From positions 308,696 to 372,695 of the forward strand of contig NZ_BMRO01000001.1 in the NCBI RefSeq assembly GCF_014648675.1: a DNA stretch of 64,000 nt. Direction: 5' to 3'. The number at the start of each line of letters is the position of its first letter. Within the stretch, counting starts at the first letter, position 1. The notes below the pieces were generated by a model. The model had not been told where the DNA came from, did not search any database, and saw only the letters and a list, made by a program, of their open reading frames with translations. The stretch comes from Actinomadura livida (GTDB taxonomy: Bacteria; Actinomycetota; Actinomycetes; Streptosporangiales; Streptosporangiaceae). Position numbers and translations under genes: made by a program. Shown here piece after piece: positions 43,053-53,184 of this stretch.

Positions 43053-44678
43053 GTGACGCACGAGGTCTTCAATCAGGTCCCCCCGCTCGCCGGGCACGAC
43101 GTGTCCGACGAGGCGGTCCTGCTGGACGGGCTGGAGCGCGAGGGCGCCGGATGGGCCGAGGCCGAGGTGCGCGAGCTCGGCCGCCTGGCGGGCACGGAGC
43201 GGGCGCAGGAGTGGGGGCGCCTGGCGAACGAGCATCCGCCCGTCCTGCGCACCCACGACCGGTACGGGCACCGGATCGACGAGGTCGAGTTCCACCCGGC
43301 CTGGCACGAGCTGATGAACGTCGCGGTGACGCACGGGCTGCACGGTTCCCCTTGGGCCGACCCGCGTCCCGGCGCCCACGTCGCGCGGGCCGCCAAGTTC
43401 TACACCTGGCGGGTGGACGCGGGCCACGGCTGCCCGATCTCGATGACGTACGCGGCCGTCCCGGCCCTGCGGCGGTCCCCCGAACTGGCGGCGCAGTACG
43501 AGCCGCTCCTCGCCAGGCGCGAGTACGACTACGGGCTGCGCGCCCCGCTGACGAAGAACGCGCTGCTCGCCGGCATGTCGATGACGGAGAAGCAGGGCGG
43601 CTCGGACGTCCGCGCCAACACCACCGAGGCGACCCCGCAGCCGGACGGCACCTACCGGCTCGTCGGCCACAAGTGGTTCACCAGCGCCCCGATGTGCGAC
43701 GTCTTCCTCACGCTGGCCCAGGCGCCGGGCGGCCTCACCTGCTTCATGGTCCCGCGCGTCCTGCCGGACGGCGAGCTGAACCCGATGCGGCTGATGCGGC
43801 TGAAGGACAAGCTGGGCAACAGGTCCAACGCGTCCTCCGAGGTGGAGTACGCGAACGCGGTCGCCTGGCGGGTCGGCGACGAGGGCCGCGGCGTGCCGAC
43901 CATCATCGAGATGGTCAACATGACCCGGCTGGACTGCGTGATCGGCGCGGCGGCGGGGATGCGGCACGGCGTCACGGCCGCCGCCCACCACGCCGCCCAC
44001 CGCAAGGCGTTCGGCGCCTACCTCATCGACCAGCCGCTGATGCGCAACGTCCTCGCGGACCTGGCGATCGAGTCGGAGGCCGCCACGATCACGATGCTGC
44101 GCCTCGCGGGCGCGACGGACCGCTCGGTGCGCGGGGACGACACCGAGACGGCGTTCAAGCGGCTCGGCCTAGCGGTCAGCAAATACTGGATCACCAAGCG
44201 CTGGCCCGCCCACGCCGCCGAGGCCCTCGAATGCCTGGGCGGCAACGGCTACGTAGAGGAGTCGGGCATGCCCCGCCTCTTCCGCGAATCCCCCCTCAAC
44301 TCGATCTGGGAGGGCTCCGGCAACGTGGCGGTGTTGGATGTGCTGCGGGGGATGGTCAAGGATCCGCAGACCGTCGAGGCGCTGTTCGGTGAGGTCGAGC
44401 GGGCGGCCGGGGCCGATGCGCGGCTCGACGCGGCGACGCGCGAGGTGAAGGGCTCGCTGGCCGATCTCGCGACGATCGAGGTCCGCGCCCGGCGGGTCGT
44501 GGAGCGGCTGGCGCTGACGCTGCAGGGGTCGCTGCTGGTCCGGTACGGGCACCCGGCGGTCGCGGACGCCTTCTGCGCGACGCGGCTGGGCGGCGACTGG
44601 GGCAGCGCCTTCGGCACCCTGCCGGGCGGCCTGGACCTCGCCCCGATCATCGAGCGCGCCACCCCGAAACTCGGCTGA
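43053..44678 (+). CDS. AidB-like acyl-CoA dehydrogenase family protein
   Basis: A 541-residue flavoprotein resembling E. coli AidB: FNQVPPLAGHDV at the N terminus, the FAD segment GMSMTEKQGGSDVRANTTEA, RWPAHAAEALECLGGNGYVE and SPLNSIWEGSGNVAVLDVLR. AidB binds DNA and protects against alkylation damage. Its dehydrogenase activity is weak and its true substrate unknown. The GTG at 43053 is the first plausible codon. A 15-bp palindrome (44693-44707) follows its stop and may be a terminator or an operator for the next gene. Confidence 0.9.
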   Translation: MTHEVFNQVPPLAGHDVSDEAVLLDGLEREGAGWAEAEVRELGRLAGTERAQEWGRLANEHPPVLRTHDRYGHRIDEVEFHPAWHELMNVAVTHGLHGSPWADPRPGAHVARAAKFYTWRVDAGHGCPISMTYAAVPALRRSPELAAQYEPLLARREYDYGLRAPLTKNALLAGMSMTEKQGGSDVRANTTEATPQPDGTYRLVGHKWFTSAPMCDVFLTLAQAPGGLTCFMVPRVLPDGELNPMRLMRLKDKLGNRSNASSEVEYANAVAWRVGDEGRGVPTIIEMVNMTRLDCVIGAAAGMRHGVTAAAHHAAHRKAFGAYLIDQPLMRNVLADLAIESEAATITMLRLAGATDRSVRGDDTETAFKRLGLAVSKYWITKRWPAHAAEALECLGGNGYVEESGMPRLFRESPLNSIWEGSGNVAVLDVLRGMVKDPQTVEALFGEVERAAGADARLDAATREVKGSLADLATIEVRARRVVERLALTLQGSLLVRYGHPAVADAFCATRLGGDWGSAFGTLPGGLDLAPIIERATPKLG

Positions 44679-44692
44679 CCCCAACTCAAGAT

Positions 44693-44707
44693 CCACCGAT
44701 TCGGTGG
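44693..44707. promoter_or_regulatory. palindrome CCACCGATTCGGTGG
   Basis: A 7-bp inverted repeat around one T. It lies 15 nt after the AidB-like stop and 55 nt before the TetR start. It could be a weak terminator or a TetR operator; its CCGA...TCGG core recurs at 45401-45420. Confidence 0.4.
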
Positions 44708-44734
44708 CTGACGAGTGGCGGGCTTTGCCAGAGC

Positions 44735-44740
44735 TAGACT
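44735..44740 (+). promoter_or_regulatory. -10 element of a leaderless TetR gene
   Basis: TAGACT ends 7 nt before the GTG at 44748, which decides the start in favour of that codon over the GTG at 44715. Confidence 0.5.
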
Positions 44741-44747
44741 GCGTCGG

Positions 44748-45356
44748 GTGTTCGTGGCAGGTAGTGAGTCATGGCGGGAGTACGGCCCCTCACCGCTGCC
44801 CAAGGTGTTGCAGGGTGCCCTGCGGGTGTTCGCAGAGCACGGGTATGAGGGCGCCAGCATCCGCGACCTGGCCACCGCCGCCGGACTCTCGGTCCCTGGG
44901 ATGTACCACCACTACCGGTCTAAGCAGGAGATCCTGGTCAGCCTGCTGGAATCGGCCCTCACGGATCTGATCGGCCGGTGCCGGAGCGCGCTGGCGTCGG
45001 CCGGAGGCGAGCCGATCGCGCGGTTCGACGCTCTGGTGGAGTGCCTGGTGCGGTTTCACATGTTCCGCCGGGCGGAGGCCTTCGTCGCCTCCACCGAGTT
45101 GCGCAGCCTTGAGCCCGGCAATCGTGACCGGTGTGTCACCCTTCGCGATGAGCTGCAGCGGATGGTGGCCGACGTGATCGAGGCGGGCTGTGCCGCCGGC
45201 GTCTTCTCGACGCCGTACCCCGCGGACGCGGCGCGGGCGGTGTCGACCCTCTGCGTCGGGGTCGCGACCTGGTACCGCGAGGACGGCCCCCTGGCCCCGG
45301 ACCAGGTCGTCGAACGCCAGCTCGTCCTGCTCCGGAGCCTTGTCGGGCTTCGCTGA
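44748..45356 (+). CDS. TetR family regulator, probably of the adjacent acyl-CoA genes
   Basis: A 202-residue regulator with helix-turn-helix ASIRDLATAAGLSVPGMYHHYRSK and a ligand domain typical of TetR proteins that sense acyl-CoA esters (VRFHMFRRAEAFVASTELRS). The GTG at 44748 lies 7 nt after TAGACT; GTG 44715 (213 aa) is an alternative. It sits 80 nt upstream of an acyl-CoA dehydrogenase-APH operon on the same strand, with palindromes on both sides that could be its operators. Confidence 0.9.
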   Translation: MFVAGSESWREYGPSPLPKVLQGALRVFAEHGYEGASIRDLATAAGLSVPGMYHHYRSKQEILVSLLESALTDLIGRCRSALASAGGEPIARFDALVECLVRFHMFRRAEAFVASTELRSLEPGNRDRCVTLRDELQRMVADVIEAGCAAGVFSTPYPADAARAVSTLCVGVATWYREDGPLAPDQVVERQLVLLRSLVGLR

Positions 45357-45400
45357 CACCTCGCTTGACCGTCTCCGCCGACGTCTGGGAGGCTAGCTGG

Positions 45401-45420
45401 CCGAGCGATCGATCGGTCGG
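45401..45420. promoter_or_regulatory. candidate TetR operator before the acyl-CoA dehydrogenase operon
   Basis: CCGAGCGATCGATCGGTCGG is a 20-bp palindrome with one mismatched pair. It ends 16 nt before the ATG at 45437 and lies between a TTGACC-containing promoter region (45365 onward) and the ribosome site AGAGGAG. Confidence 0.55.
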
Positions 45421-45436
45421 TCAGAGGAGTACTTCC

Positions 45437-46618
45437 ATGTCGCATGTTCAGAGCGTGCTCGACAAGACTCGCAAGTTCGTCCGGGACGAGGTCCTGCCCC
45501 TGGACGACGAGTTCGACGGCGACATCCACGCCGCCGGAGGCGAGGAGGCACGACGGCGCCTGCAGGCCGCCGCCCGCGCCGAGGGGCTGCTGTCCCCGCA
45601 CGGCCCCGTCGAGTACGGCGGGCTGGGCATGGACATGTCGGACCGTGCCCCGGTGTTCGAGGAGGCCGGCTACTCGCTGTTCGGCCCGGTCGCCCTGAAC
45701 ATCAACGCGCCGGATGAGGGCAACGTCCACCTGCTGGACCGCGTCGCCTCGGACGAGCAGCGCGAGCGCTACCTCAAACCGCTGGTCCAGGGCGAGTGGC
45801 GGTCCGCCTTCGCGATGACCGAGCCGGCGCCGGGCGCGGGTTCGGATCCCGCCGCGCTGGCCACGCGGGCCGCCCGGGTCGACGGCGGGTGGCTGATCAA
45901 CGGGCACAAGCACTTCATCACCGGCGCCGACGGCGCGGACTTCTTCATCATCATGGCCCGGACCGGCGGGGAGCCGGGAGGCGCCGGCGGGGCGAGCATG
46001 TTCCTGGCGCCCGCCGGCCGCGAGGGCATCGAGCTGACCCGCCACATCGGCACCATGGACCTGTCGATGCTGGGCGGCCACTGCGAACTCCTGCTCAACG
46101 ACGTCTTCGTGCCCGACGAGGACGTGCTGGGCGAGATCGACCAGGGCTTCCGGGCCGCCCAGGTGCGGCTCGGCCCGGCCCGGATGACGCACGTGATGCG
46201 GTGGACCGGCGCCGCCCGGCGGGCGCACGAGGTCGCCGTCCGGTACGCGGCCTCCCGGAAAGCCTTCGGGACGCGGCTGGCCGACCTCGGCATGGCGCAG
46301 CAGCTCATCGCGGACAACGAGATCGACCTGGCCGCGACCCGCGCGCTGCTGCGGGAAGCGTGCGCCGAACTGGACGCCGGCGGCCGCGCGTCGAAGTCGA
46401 CCTCGATCGCCAAGACCTTCGCGGCCGAGGCGCTCAACCGCGTGGTCGACCGGGCCGTGCAGCTGTGCGGCGGGCTCGGGGTGTCCCGGGACCTGCCGGT
46501 CGCCAAGATCGCCCGCGAGCTGCGTCCCTTCCGGATCTACGACGGGCCCTCCGAGGTGCACCGCTGGTCGATCGCCAAGCGCGCGGTGCGCGAACTGGGC
46601 GGGGCGGAGTCCCGGTGA
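45437..46618 (+). CDS. acyl-CoA dehydrogenase
   Basis: A 393-residue FAD enzyme that introduces a 2,3-double bond into an acyl-CoA. Motifs: FAMTEPAPGAGSDPAALATR (FAD/substrate), GHKHFITGADGADFFIIMAR, RKAFGTRLADLGMAQQLIAD and CGGLGVSRDLPVAKIARELR. The ATG at 45437 follows AGAGGAG. Its stop overlaps the next start (GTGA), so it is coupled to the APH-like kinase gene, a pairing common in actinobacterial catabolism of branched or unusual acyl chains. Confidence 0.95.
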   Translation: MSHVQSVLDKTRKFVRDEVLPLDDEFDGDIHAAGGEEARRRLQAAARAEGLLSPHGPVEYGGLGMDMSDRAPVFEEAGYSLFGPVALNINAPDEGNVHLLDRVASDEQRERYLKPLVQGEWRSAFAMTEPAPGAGSDPAALATRAARVDGGWLINGHKHFITGADGADFFIIMARTGGEPGGAGGASMFLAPAGREGIELTRHIGTMDLSMLGGHCELLLNDVFVPDEDVLGEIDQGFRAAQVRLGPARMTHVMRWTGAARRAHEVAVRYAASRKAFGTRLADLGMAQQLIADNEIDLAATRALLREACAELDAGGRASKSTSIAKTFAAEALNRVVDRAVQLCGGLGVSRDLPVAKIARELRPFRIYDGPSEVHRWSIAKRAVRELGGAESR

Positions 46619-47694
46619 ACGCGCCGGCCGGGCGGATCGACTCCGAGCTCACCGAACCGGAGCTGGCGCGGATCGCGGACGCCATGCAAGCGGGCGGCGT
46701 CGGTCTGGCCGGTCCGTTGCAGGCCGACCTGATCACCGGAGGCCGGTCCAACCTCACCTACCGGCTGACCGACGGGTCGGCGCGGTGGGTGATGCGGACC
46801 CCGCCGCGGGCCGGGCGCACCCCCTCGGCGCACGACGTCGCGCGGGAGTACCGGGTCACCGCCGCGCTCGGCCAGACGGACGTCCCGGTCGCCCCCGCCG
46901 TCGTCCTCTGCGAGGACGAGTCGCTGATCGGCGGCCCGTTCGCGGTGGCCGAGTTCGTCCCGGGCTCCACCATCCAGACCCGAGAGGACATGAAGGCCCT
47001 CGACGGGCCTGATCTGCAAGCGGCCGTGACCGACCTCGTCGCCACCCTCGCCGCACTGCACCGGGTCGACCACGTCGCCATCGGCCTGGAACGCTTCGGC
47101 CGCCCCGACGGGTACGCCGAACGGCAGCTCAAGCGCTGGACGGGACAGTGGGAGCTCGTGGGGAGCGAGGAGCTGCGGCCGCTCGCCGGCGAGCTGAGCT
47201 CCCGCCTCGCCGCGGCGGTCCCGGAGCAGCGTGCCACCGGCATCGTCCACGGCGACTTCCGCATCGACAACACCATCCTGGACCTCAAGGCCGGTCCACG
47301 GGTGGCCGCCGTCGTCGACTGGGAGCTGTCGACCATCGGTGACCCCGTGGCGGACGTCGCGATGATGTGCGCCTACCGCCATCCGGTCTTCGACCTCATC
47401 GTCGGCGAACCCAGCGCATGGGCGAGCGACCGGCTGCCCGAGCCCGACGACCTGGCGGCGGCCTACGAGGCGGCGGACGGGGTCCGCCTGGCCGACTGGG
47501 ACTTCCACCTGGCCCTGGCCTACTTCAAGATCGGCGTTATCGCGGCGGGCATCGACTACCGGGTGCGGGCCGGCGCCGCCTCCGGACGCGGCTTCGACAC
47601 GACCGGGGCAACGGTCGAGACGTACCTGGACCTCGGACTGAAGACGCTCGGAGGTCGGAACAAGGCCAGCGGGCGAGGCGCCGCCGGCAGCTGA
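46615..47694 (+). CDS. phosphotransferase family protein (APH fold, ACAD-associated)
   Basis: A 359-residue kinase of the aminoglycoside-phosphotransferase fold, in the ACAD10/11-like group. Motifs: LITGGRSNLTYRLTDGSARW, the Brenner-type GIVHGDFRIDNTILD with catalytic Asp, and VVDWELSTIGDPVADVAMMC. In mammals ACAD10/11 phosphorylate 4-hydroxyacyl-CoAs so that the linked dehydrogenase can process them. The gene pair here may do the same, an inference from homology and coupling. GTG at 46615 overlaps the previous stop. Confidence 0.92.
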   Translation: MNAPAGRIDSELTEPELARIADAMQAGGVGLAGPLQADLITGGRSNLTYRLTDGSARWVMRTPPRAGRTPSAHDVAREYRVTAALGQTDVPVAPAVVLCEDESLIGGPFAVAEFVPGSTIQTREDMKALDGPDLQAAVTDLVATLAALHRVDHVAIGLERFGRPDGYAERQLKRWTGQWELVGSEELRPLAGELSSRLAAAVPEQRATGIVHGDFRIDNTILDLKAGPRVAAVVDWELSTIGDPVADVAMMCAYRHPVFDLIVGEPSAWASDRLPEPDDLAAAYEAADGVRLADWDFHLALAYFKIGVIAAGIDYRVRAGAASGRGFDTTGATVETYLDLGLKTLGGRNKASGRGAAGS

Positions 47695-47754
47695 CGCCTC
47701 GGCGGGGCGGGGTGACCTGGCGCGGCCGGTGCGATACCGAGGGTCAAGAGATCG

Positions 47755-47760
47755 TAAACT
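47755..47760 (+). promoter_or_regulatory. -10 element of the DUF4262 gene
   Basis: TAAACT ends 7 nt before the ATG at 47768. Leaderless-type spacing, no ribosome site. Confidence 0.55.
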
Positions 47761-47767
47761 GATAACC

Positions 47768-48316
47768 ATGTCCGGCGATGGCCCCTCGTGCACGTGCGTG
47801 ATCTGCCGTGACTACGGGGACCGCGACCGGCTGGACAACTTCCAGCTCCGCACCATCGTGCACGTGACGCAGTACGGGTGGAGCGTCGTCCTCGTCCACG
47901 CGGACGGCGACCGGCCCGGCTGGGCGTACACGGTCGGCCTCTGGCACAGCCACCGCGCGCCCGAGCTGGCGATGTTCGGCGGGGACGTCTACGAGACCGA
48001 GGAGATCCTCAACACCCTCGGCCGGCACACCGCCGAGGGGCGCGTCCCGGCGGACGGCGAGCGCCGCGACGGCGTCGTCCGCGGGCAGGCCGCCGCGTTC
48101 CGGGAGATCGACCCGCGCTGGTACGACGGGCTGTTCGGCGGCGCCGTCGCGTTCTACCGCCGGCCTCCGCTGCCGATGCTCCAGGTCGTCTGGCCCAACG
48201 GCGACGGCCTGTTCCCCTGGCAGCCCGGCACCGACCTGCCGTTCCGCCACTCCCAGCCGTGGCTGTGGCTGGACCCGAAACAGCACTCCGCCGGGGTGTG
48301 GACGCGGCGGCTCTGA
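47768..48316 (+). CDS. DUF4262 domain protein
   Basis: A 182-residue soluble protein. The DUF4262 core is visible (WSVVLVHADGDRPGWAYTVG, then LWHSHRAPELAMFG and PLPMLQVVWPNGDGLFPWQP). An N-terminal CTCVICRDYGD might bind a metal. The function of the family is unknown. The ATG at 47768 follows TAAACT by 7 nt (leaderless); the frame upstream is not used. Confidence 0.9.
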   Translation: MSGDGPSCTCVICRDYGDRDRLDNFQLRTIVHVTQYGWSVVLVHADGDRPGWAYTVGLWHSHRAPELAMFGGDVYETEEILNTLGRHTAEGRVPADGERRDGVVRGQAAAFREIDPRWYDGLFGGAVAFYRRPPLPMLQVVWPNGDGLFPWQPGTDLPFRHSQPWLWLDPKQHSAGVWTRRL

Positions 48317-48338
48317 CGGGTCTCCCCCGGCCTTGGCC

Positions 48339-48344
48339 TACCAT
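48339..48344 (+). promoter_or_regulatory. -10 element of the GNAT gene
   Basis: TACCAT ends 7 nt before the GTG at 48352. Confidence 0.5.
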
Positions 48345-48351
48345 CGGCGGA

Positions 48352-48933
48352 GTGTACGGGCCGCTCGCCGAGACCATCGGGACCCAGCGCCTCGTCCTGG
48401 AACCGCTGGCGGTCCACCACGCCGACGAGATGGCCCCGGTCCTGGACGACCCGCGCCTGCACCGCTACATCGGCGGCGCTCCCCTCGGCCGGGACGAACT
48501 GCGCGCCCGCTACGCCCACCTGGTCGCCGGGCCCGCCCCCTTCCACCAGGAGTACTGGCTGAACTGGGTCGTCCGCCGGGCCCGCGACGGGCAGGCCGTC
48601 GGCTACGTACAGGCGACCGTCACGCCCGCGCCGCCCGGGTTCGCCGTGGCGCCCGCGTCGACCGGCTCGGCGGTGACGCCGGGCCCGCCGCGCCGCATCG
48701 CGTCCGTCGCGTGGGTCATCGGGACCCCCTACCAGGGCTTCGGCTTCGCCACCGAGGCCGCCCGCGCCCTGCTCGGCTGGCTCGTCTCGCACGGCGTCCA
48801 CGACATCGTCGCCACCGTCCACCCGGACAACGGGCCCTCCGCGGCCGTCGCCGCCAAGCTCGGCCTGCGCCGCACCGGCGACACCACGGCCGACGGCGAG
48901 GACGTCTGGCGCCTCCCCCGCACGGCGACATGA
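48352..48933 (+). CDS. GNAT family N-acetyltransferase
   Basis: A 193-residue acetyltransferase of the RimJ/RimL-like group (TQRLVLEPLAVHHADEMAPV; WVIGTPYQGFGFATEAARAL, where the Q-x-x-G/A loop binds acetyl-CoA; HPDNGPSAAVAAKLGLRRTG). The start was set at GTG 48352 because TACCAT lies 7 nt upstream and no other codon fits the domain boundary. A Pro/Ala-rich insert of about 20 residues (TVTPAPPGFAVAPASTGSAV) interrupts the fold between strands. The acceptor is unknown. Confidence 0.9.
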   Translation: MYGPLAETIGTQRLVLEPLAVHHADEMAPVLDDPRLHRYIGGAPLGRDELRARYAHLVAGPAPFHQEYWLNWVVRRARDGQAVGYVQATVTPAPPGFAVAPASTGSAVTPGPPRRIASVAWVIGTPYQGFGFATEAARALLGWLVSHGVHDIVATVHPDNGPSAAVAAKLGLRRTGDTTADGEDVWRLPRTAT

Positions 48934-49066
48934 CACCCTGGTGTGGCGTAAGGGGCAGTAGGGCGCCGAGCGAAGCTCGTCCATTGATTGGTGGTGGGTG
49001 GGGGCTGGCGGACGGTGGGTAGGCCACAATCGACGGGCCAGGACGGACCGGCGGAGGAGTTGGAAC

Positions 49067-51156
<2,090 letters not shown>

Positions 51157-51160
<4 letters not shown>

Positions 51161-51558
51161 CCGCGGGTCACCTCGATGACGCTCAGCAGGACCAGGACGA
51201 ACGTGGCGGCCGCGACGGCGGCGTGGACGGCGACGGCCGCCGCGGGGAACCGCTGGTCGGCGCCGCGGGCGTGCCGGCCGCCGCGTCCGACGAGCCAGCG
51301 GGTGAACAGCATGAAGCCCTGGAAGGTGACGACCAGCAGCACCGCGAAGGCGAGCCAGACGTACGCGGCCCGCGCGGTGGCCAGGTAGGCGATCCAGGCG
51401 GCCAGACCGGCGATGCCGAGGAGCGGATGCCCCGCCACGACCAGGGCGGGGAACCGCGTCACCTTGGCCGGCGGTCCCCCCTTCGCCAGCCAGTTGACCA
51501 GCAGATGGCCGCCCCCCAGTGAGGCCACCACCCAGGCGCCGAGCGCGGCGAACTCCAC
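51157..51558 (-). CDS. four-helix membrane protein of unknown function
   Basis: A 133-residue integral membrane protein with four hydrophobic segments (LGAWVVASLGGGHLLVNWL; LVVAGHPLLGIAGLAAWIAY; AYVWLAFAVLLVVTFQGFML; AVHAAVAAATFVLVLLSVIE). I chose GTG at 51558 because GGGGAG lies 7 nt upstream; an ATG at 51594 would add 12 charged residues with a poorer site. No family recognised. Confidence 0.82.
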
Positions 51559-51691
51559 CCCCCGCTCCCCTCTATGAACATTCGCGTTCCCCATCCCCGG
51601 CCATAAGTGTCGCCTCCGGATACTTCCAGGGTGACGGATTCGTGAAGATTGGTACGCGGGACGCCCTCCGCGACCGGTTCCGGGCGTCGAG

Positions 51692-51697
51692 TAGCTT
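51692..51697 (+). promoter_or_regulatory. -10 element of the first RibD-C-like gene
   Basis: TAGCTT ends 8 nt before the ATG at 51706, consistent with a nearly leaderless mRNA. Confidence 0.5.
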
Positions 51698-51705
51698 GGG
51701 GTTCC

Positions 51706-52425
51706 ATGCGGAGCCTTTCCCCGGAACCCGGCGACGTCGACCTCGTCGAGAGGTACGCCTATCCACCCGGCGGCGCCTGGATGCGGGCCAACATGGTCGC
51801 CAGCCTGGACGGGGCGGCGCAGCGCGACGCACGCAGCGGCGGCCTCGGCAACGCCGCGGACCGCCACCTGTTCCTGCTGCTCCGCGGGCTCGCCGACGTG
51901 GTCGTCGTCGGCGCCGGGACCGTCCGCACCGAGGGGTACGGGCCGGTGAAGCCGAGCGAGGGCTGGGACGGCGTCCGCGGGGGGCGGTCCCCCGTCCCGC
52001 CGCTGGCGATCGTCTCCCGCACGCTCGACCTCGACTTCGACGCGCCGGTCTTCACCGAGGCGAAGGCCCGGACGATCCTGCTGACCACCGCGACCGCCGA
52101 CCCGGCACGCCTGGAGATGGCGCGGGCACGCGCCGACGTCATCGTCGCCGGGAGGGACACCCTCGATTTCGCCGCCGCCGTCGGGGAGCTCGAGGCACGC
52201 GGACACAGGCGCCTCCTGTGCGAGGGCGGTCCGGGCGTCCTCGCACAGGTGGTGGCCGCCGGGCTGCTGGACGAGCTGTGCCTCACGCTGAGCCCGCTCC
52301 TGCTCGCCGGCCACCCGGCACGGATCCTGGACGGGCCGCCCCTGCACGTCCCTCCGGAGCTGACCCTCGCCCACACGCTGCAGGACGAGGACTTCCTCTT
52401 CCTGCGCTACACCCGCAGCCGGTAG
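51706..52425 (+). CDS. RibD C-terminal (dihydrofolate-reductase-fold) reductase, copy A
   Basis: A 239-residue pyrimidine-reductase-type protein that would use NADPH, as the riboflavin enzyme RibD-C does. Motifs: PPGGAWMRANMVASLDGAAQ, DVVVVGAGTVRTEGYGP, the cofactor segment RRLLCEGGPGVLAQVVAAGL, and DELCLTLSPLL. No deaminase domain is fused. Whether it serves riboflavin synthesis or another pathway is unclear. Its 3' end overlaps the convergent paralogue by 19 nt (52407-52425). Confidence 0.92.
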   Translation: MRSLSPEPGDVDLVERYAYPPGGAWMRANMVASLDGAAQRDARSGGLGNAADRHLFLLLRGLADVVVVGAGTVRTEGYGPVKPSEGWDGVRGGRSPVPPLAIVSRTLDLDFDAPVFTEAKARTILLTTATADPARLEMARARADVIVAGRDTLDFAAAVGELEARGHRRLLCEGGPGVLAQVVAAGLLDELCLTLSPLLLAGHPARILDGPPLHVPPELTLAHTLQDEDFLFLRYTRSR

Positions 52426-53108
52426 CGGGTGAACAGCACGCCCTCGTCCAGGTAGAGGGCCGCCAGGTCGAGCGCGGCCTCGGTGTCCAGGCCGCCTAGG
52501 AGGCGGGTGTGGCGCGTGTCGCCGAGGAGGGCCGGCGCGATGTTGAGGCAGAGTTCGTCCACGAGGGACGCGCGGATCAGCGCCGCCGCCAGGGCCGGAC
52601 CTCCCTCGCATAGAAGACGGTCGTATCCGAGGTCCTCGCGGAGCGTCTTCACAGCCTCGGGGAGGTCGACCTCGTCCTCCCCTGCATCGACCACCTGGAT
52701 ATGGTCGGGGACCTTTTCCCGTGCGCTCCGCGATGTCACGACGATCGTCGGCGTCTCGGCTTCGGTGAACAGGGGAAGCGCCCAGTCGAGCTCTAGGGAT
52801 CGACTCACCACGACGATGGGGGCGGGCGGGCCGCCGCGGCGCGCGCGCAGATCCTTGCGGAGGCGGGCGGGGCCGAGCCGTCCTGTGCGGACGGTCGCGG
52901 CCCCCACGAGGATCGCGTCGGCGAGGGCGCGCAAGGTGCGGAACACGCGGAAGTCGGCGTCGCCGCCGAGCGCGTCCGTCCAGCCGTCCGCGTCGGTGGC
53001 GGAGCCGTCGGCGCTCATCACCATGCCGACGCGCAGGCCCGGCGCGTCCGCGTAGGCGTCGTAGGGGTCGATGCCATCGGCGGCGGGCTCGGGCAGCAGA
53101 CGGCGCAT
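52407..53108 (-). CDS. RibD C-terminal (dihydrofolate-reductase-fold) reductase, copy B
   Basis: A 233-residue paralogue of copy A (APGLRVGMVMSADGSATDAD; ADAILVGAATVRTGRLGPAR; YDRLLCEGGPALAAALIRAS; VDELCLNIAPALLG). It lies tail to tail with copy A. TAATGT lies 7 nt before the ATG at 53108 on the minus strand (leaderless). The conserved C-terminal Arg-Tyr codons of each gene supply, on the opposite strand, the stop codon of the other gene. Confidence 0.92.
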   Translation of the reverse strand: MRRLLPEPAADGIDPYDAYADAPGLRVGMVMSADGSATDADGWTDALGGDADFRVFRTLRALADAILVGAATVRTGRLGPARLRKDLRARRGGPPAPIVVVSRSLELDWALPLFTEAETPTIVVTSRSAREKVPDHIQVVDAGEDEVDLPEAVKTLREDLGYDRLLCEGGPALAAALIRASLVDELCLNIAPALLGDTRHTRLLGGLDTEAALDLAALYLDEGVLFTRYRLRV

Positions 53109-53184
53109 GACCTGCACATTATCCAACGGCCGTTTTGCGGACCCGGGATGTCCTTTTGTCGGTGCCGGGGCGCAAGATGGGGGG

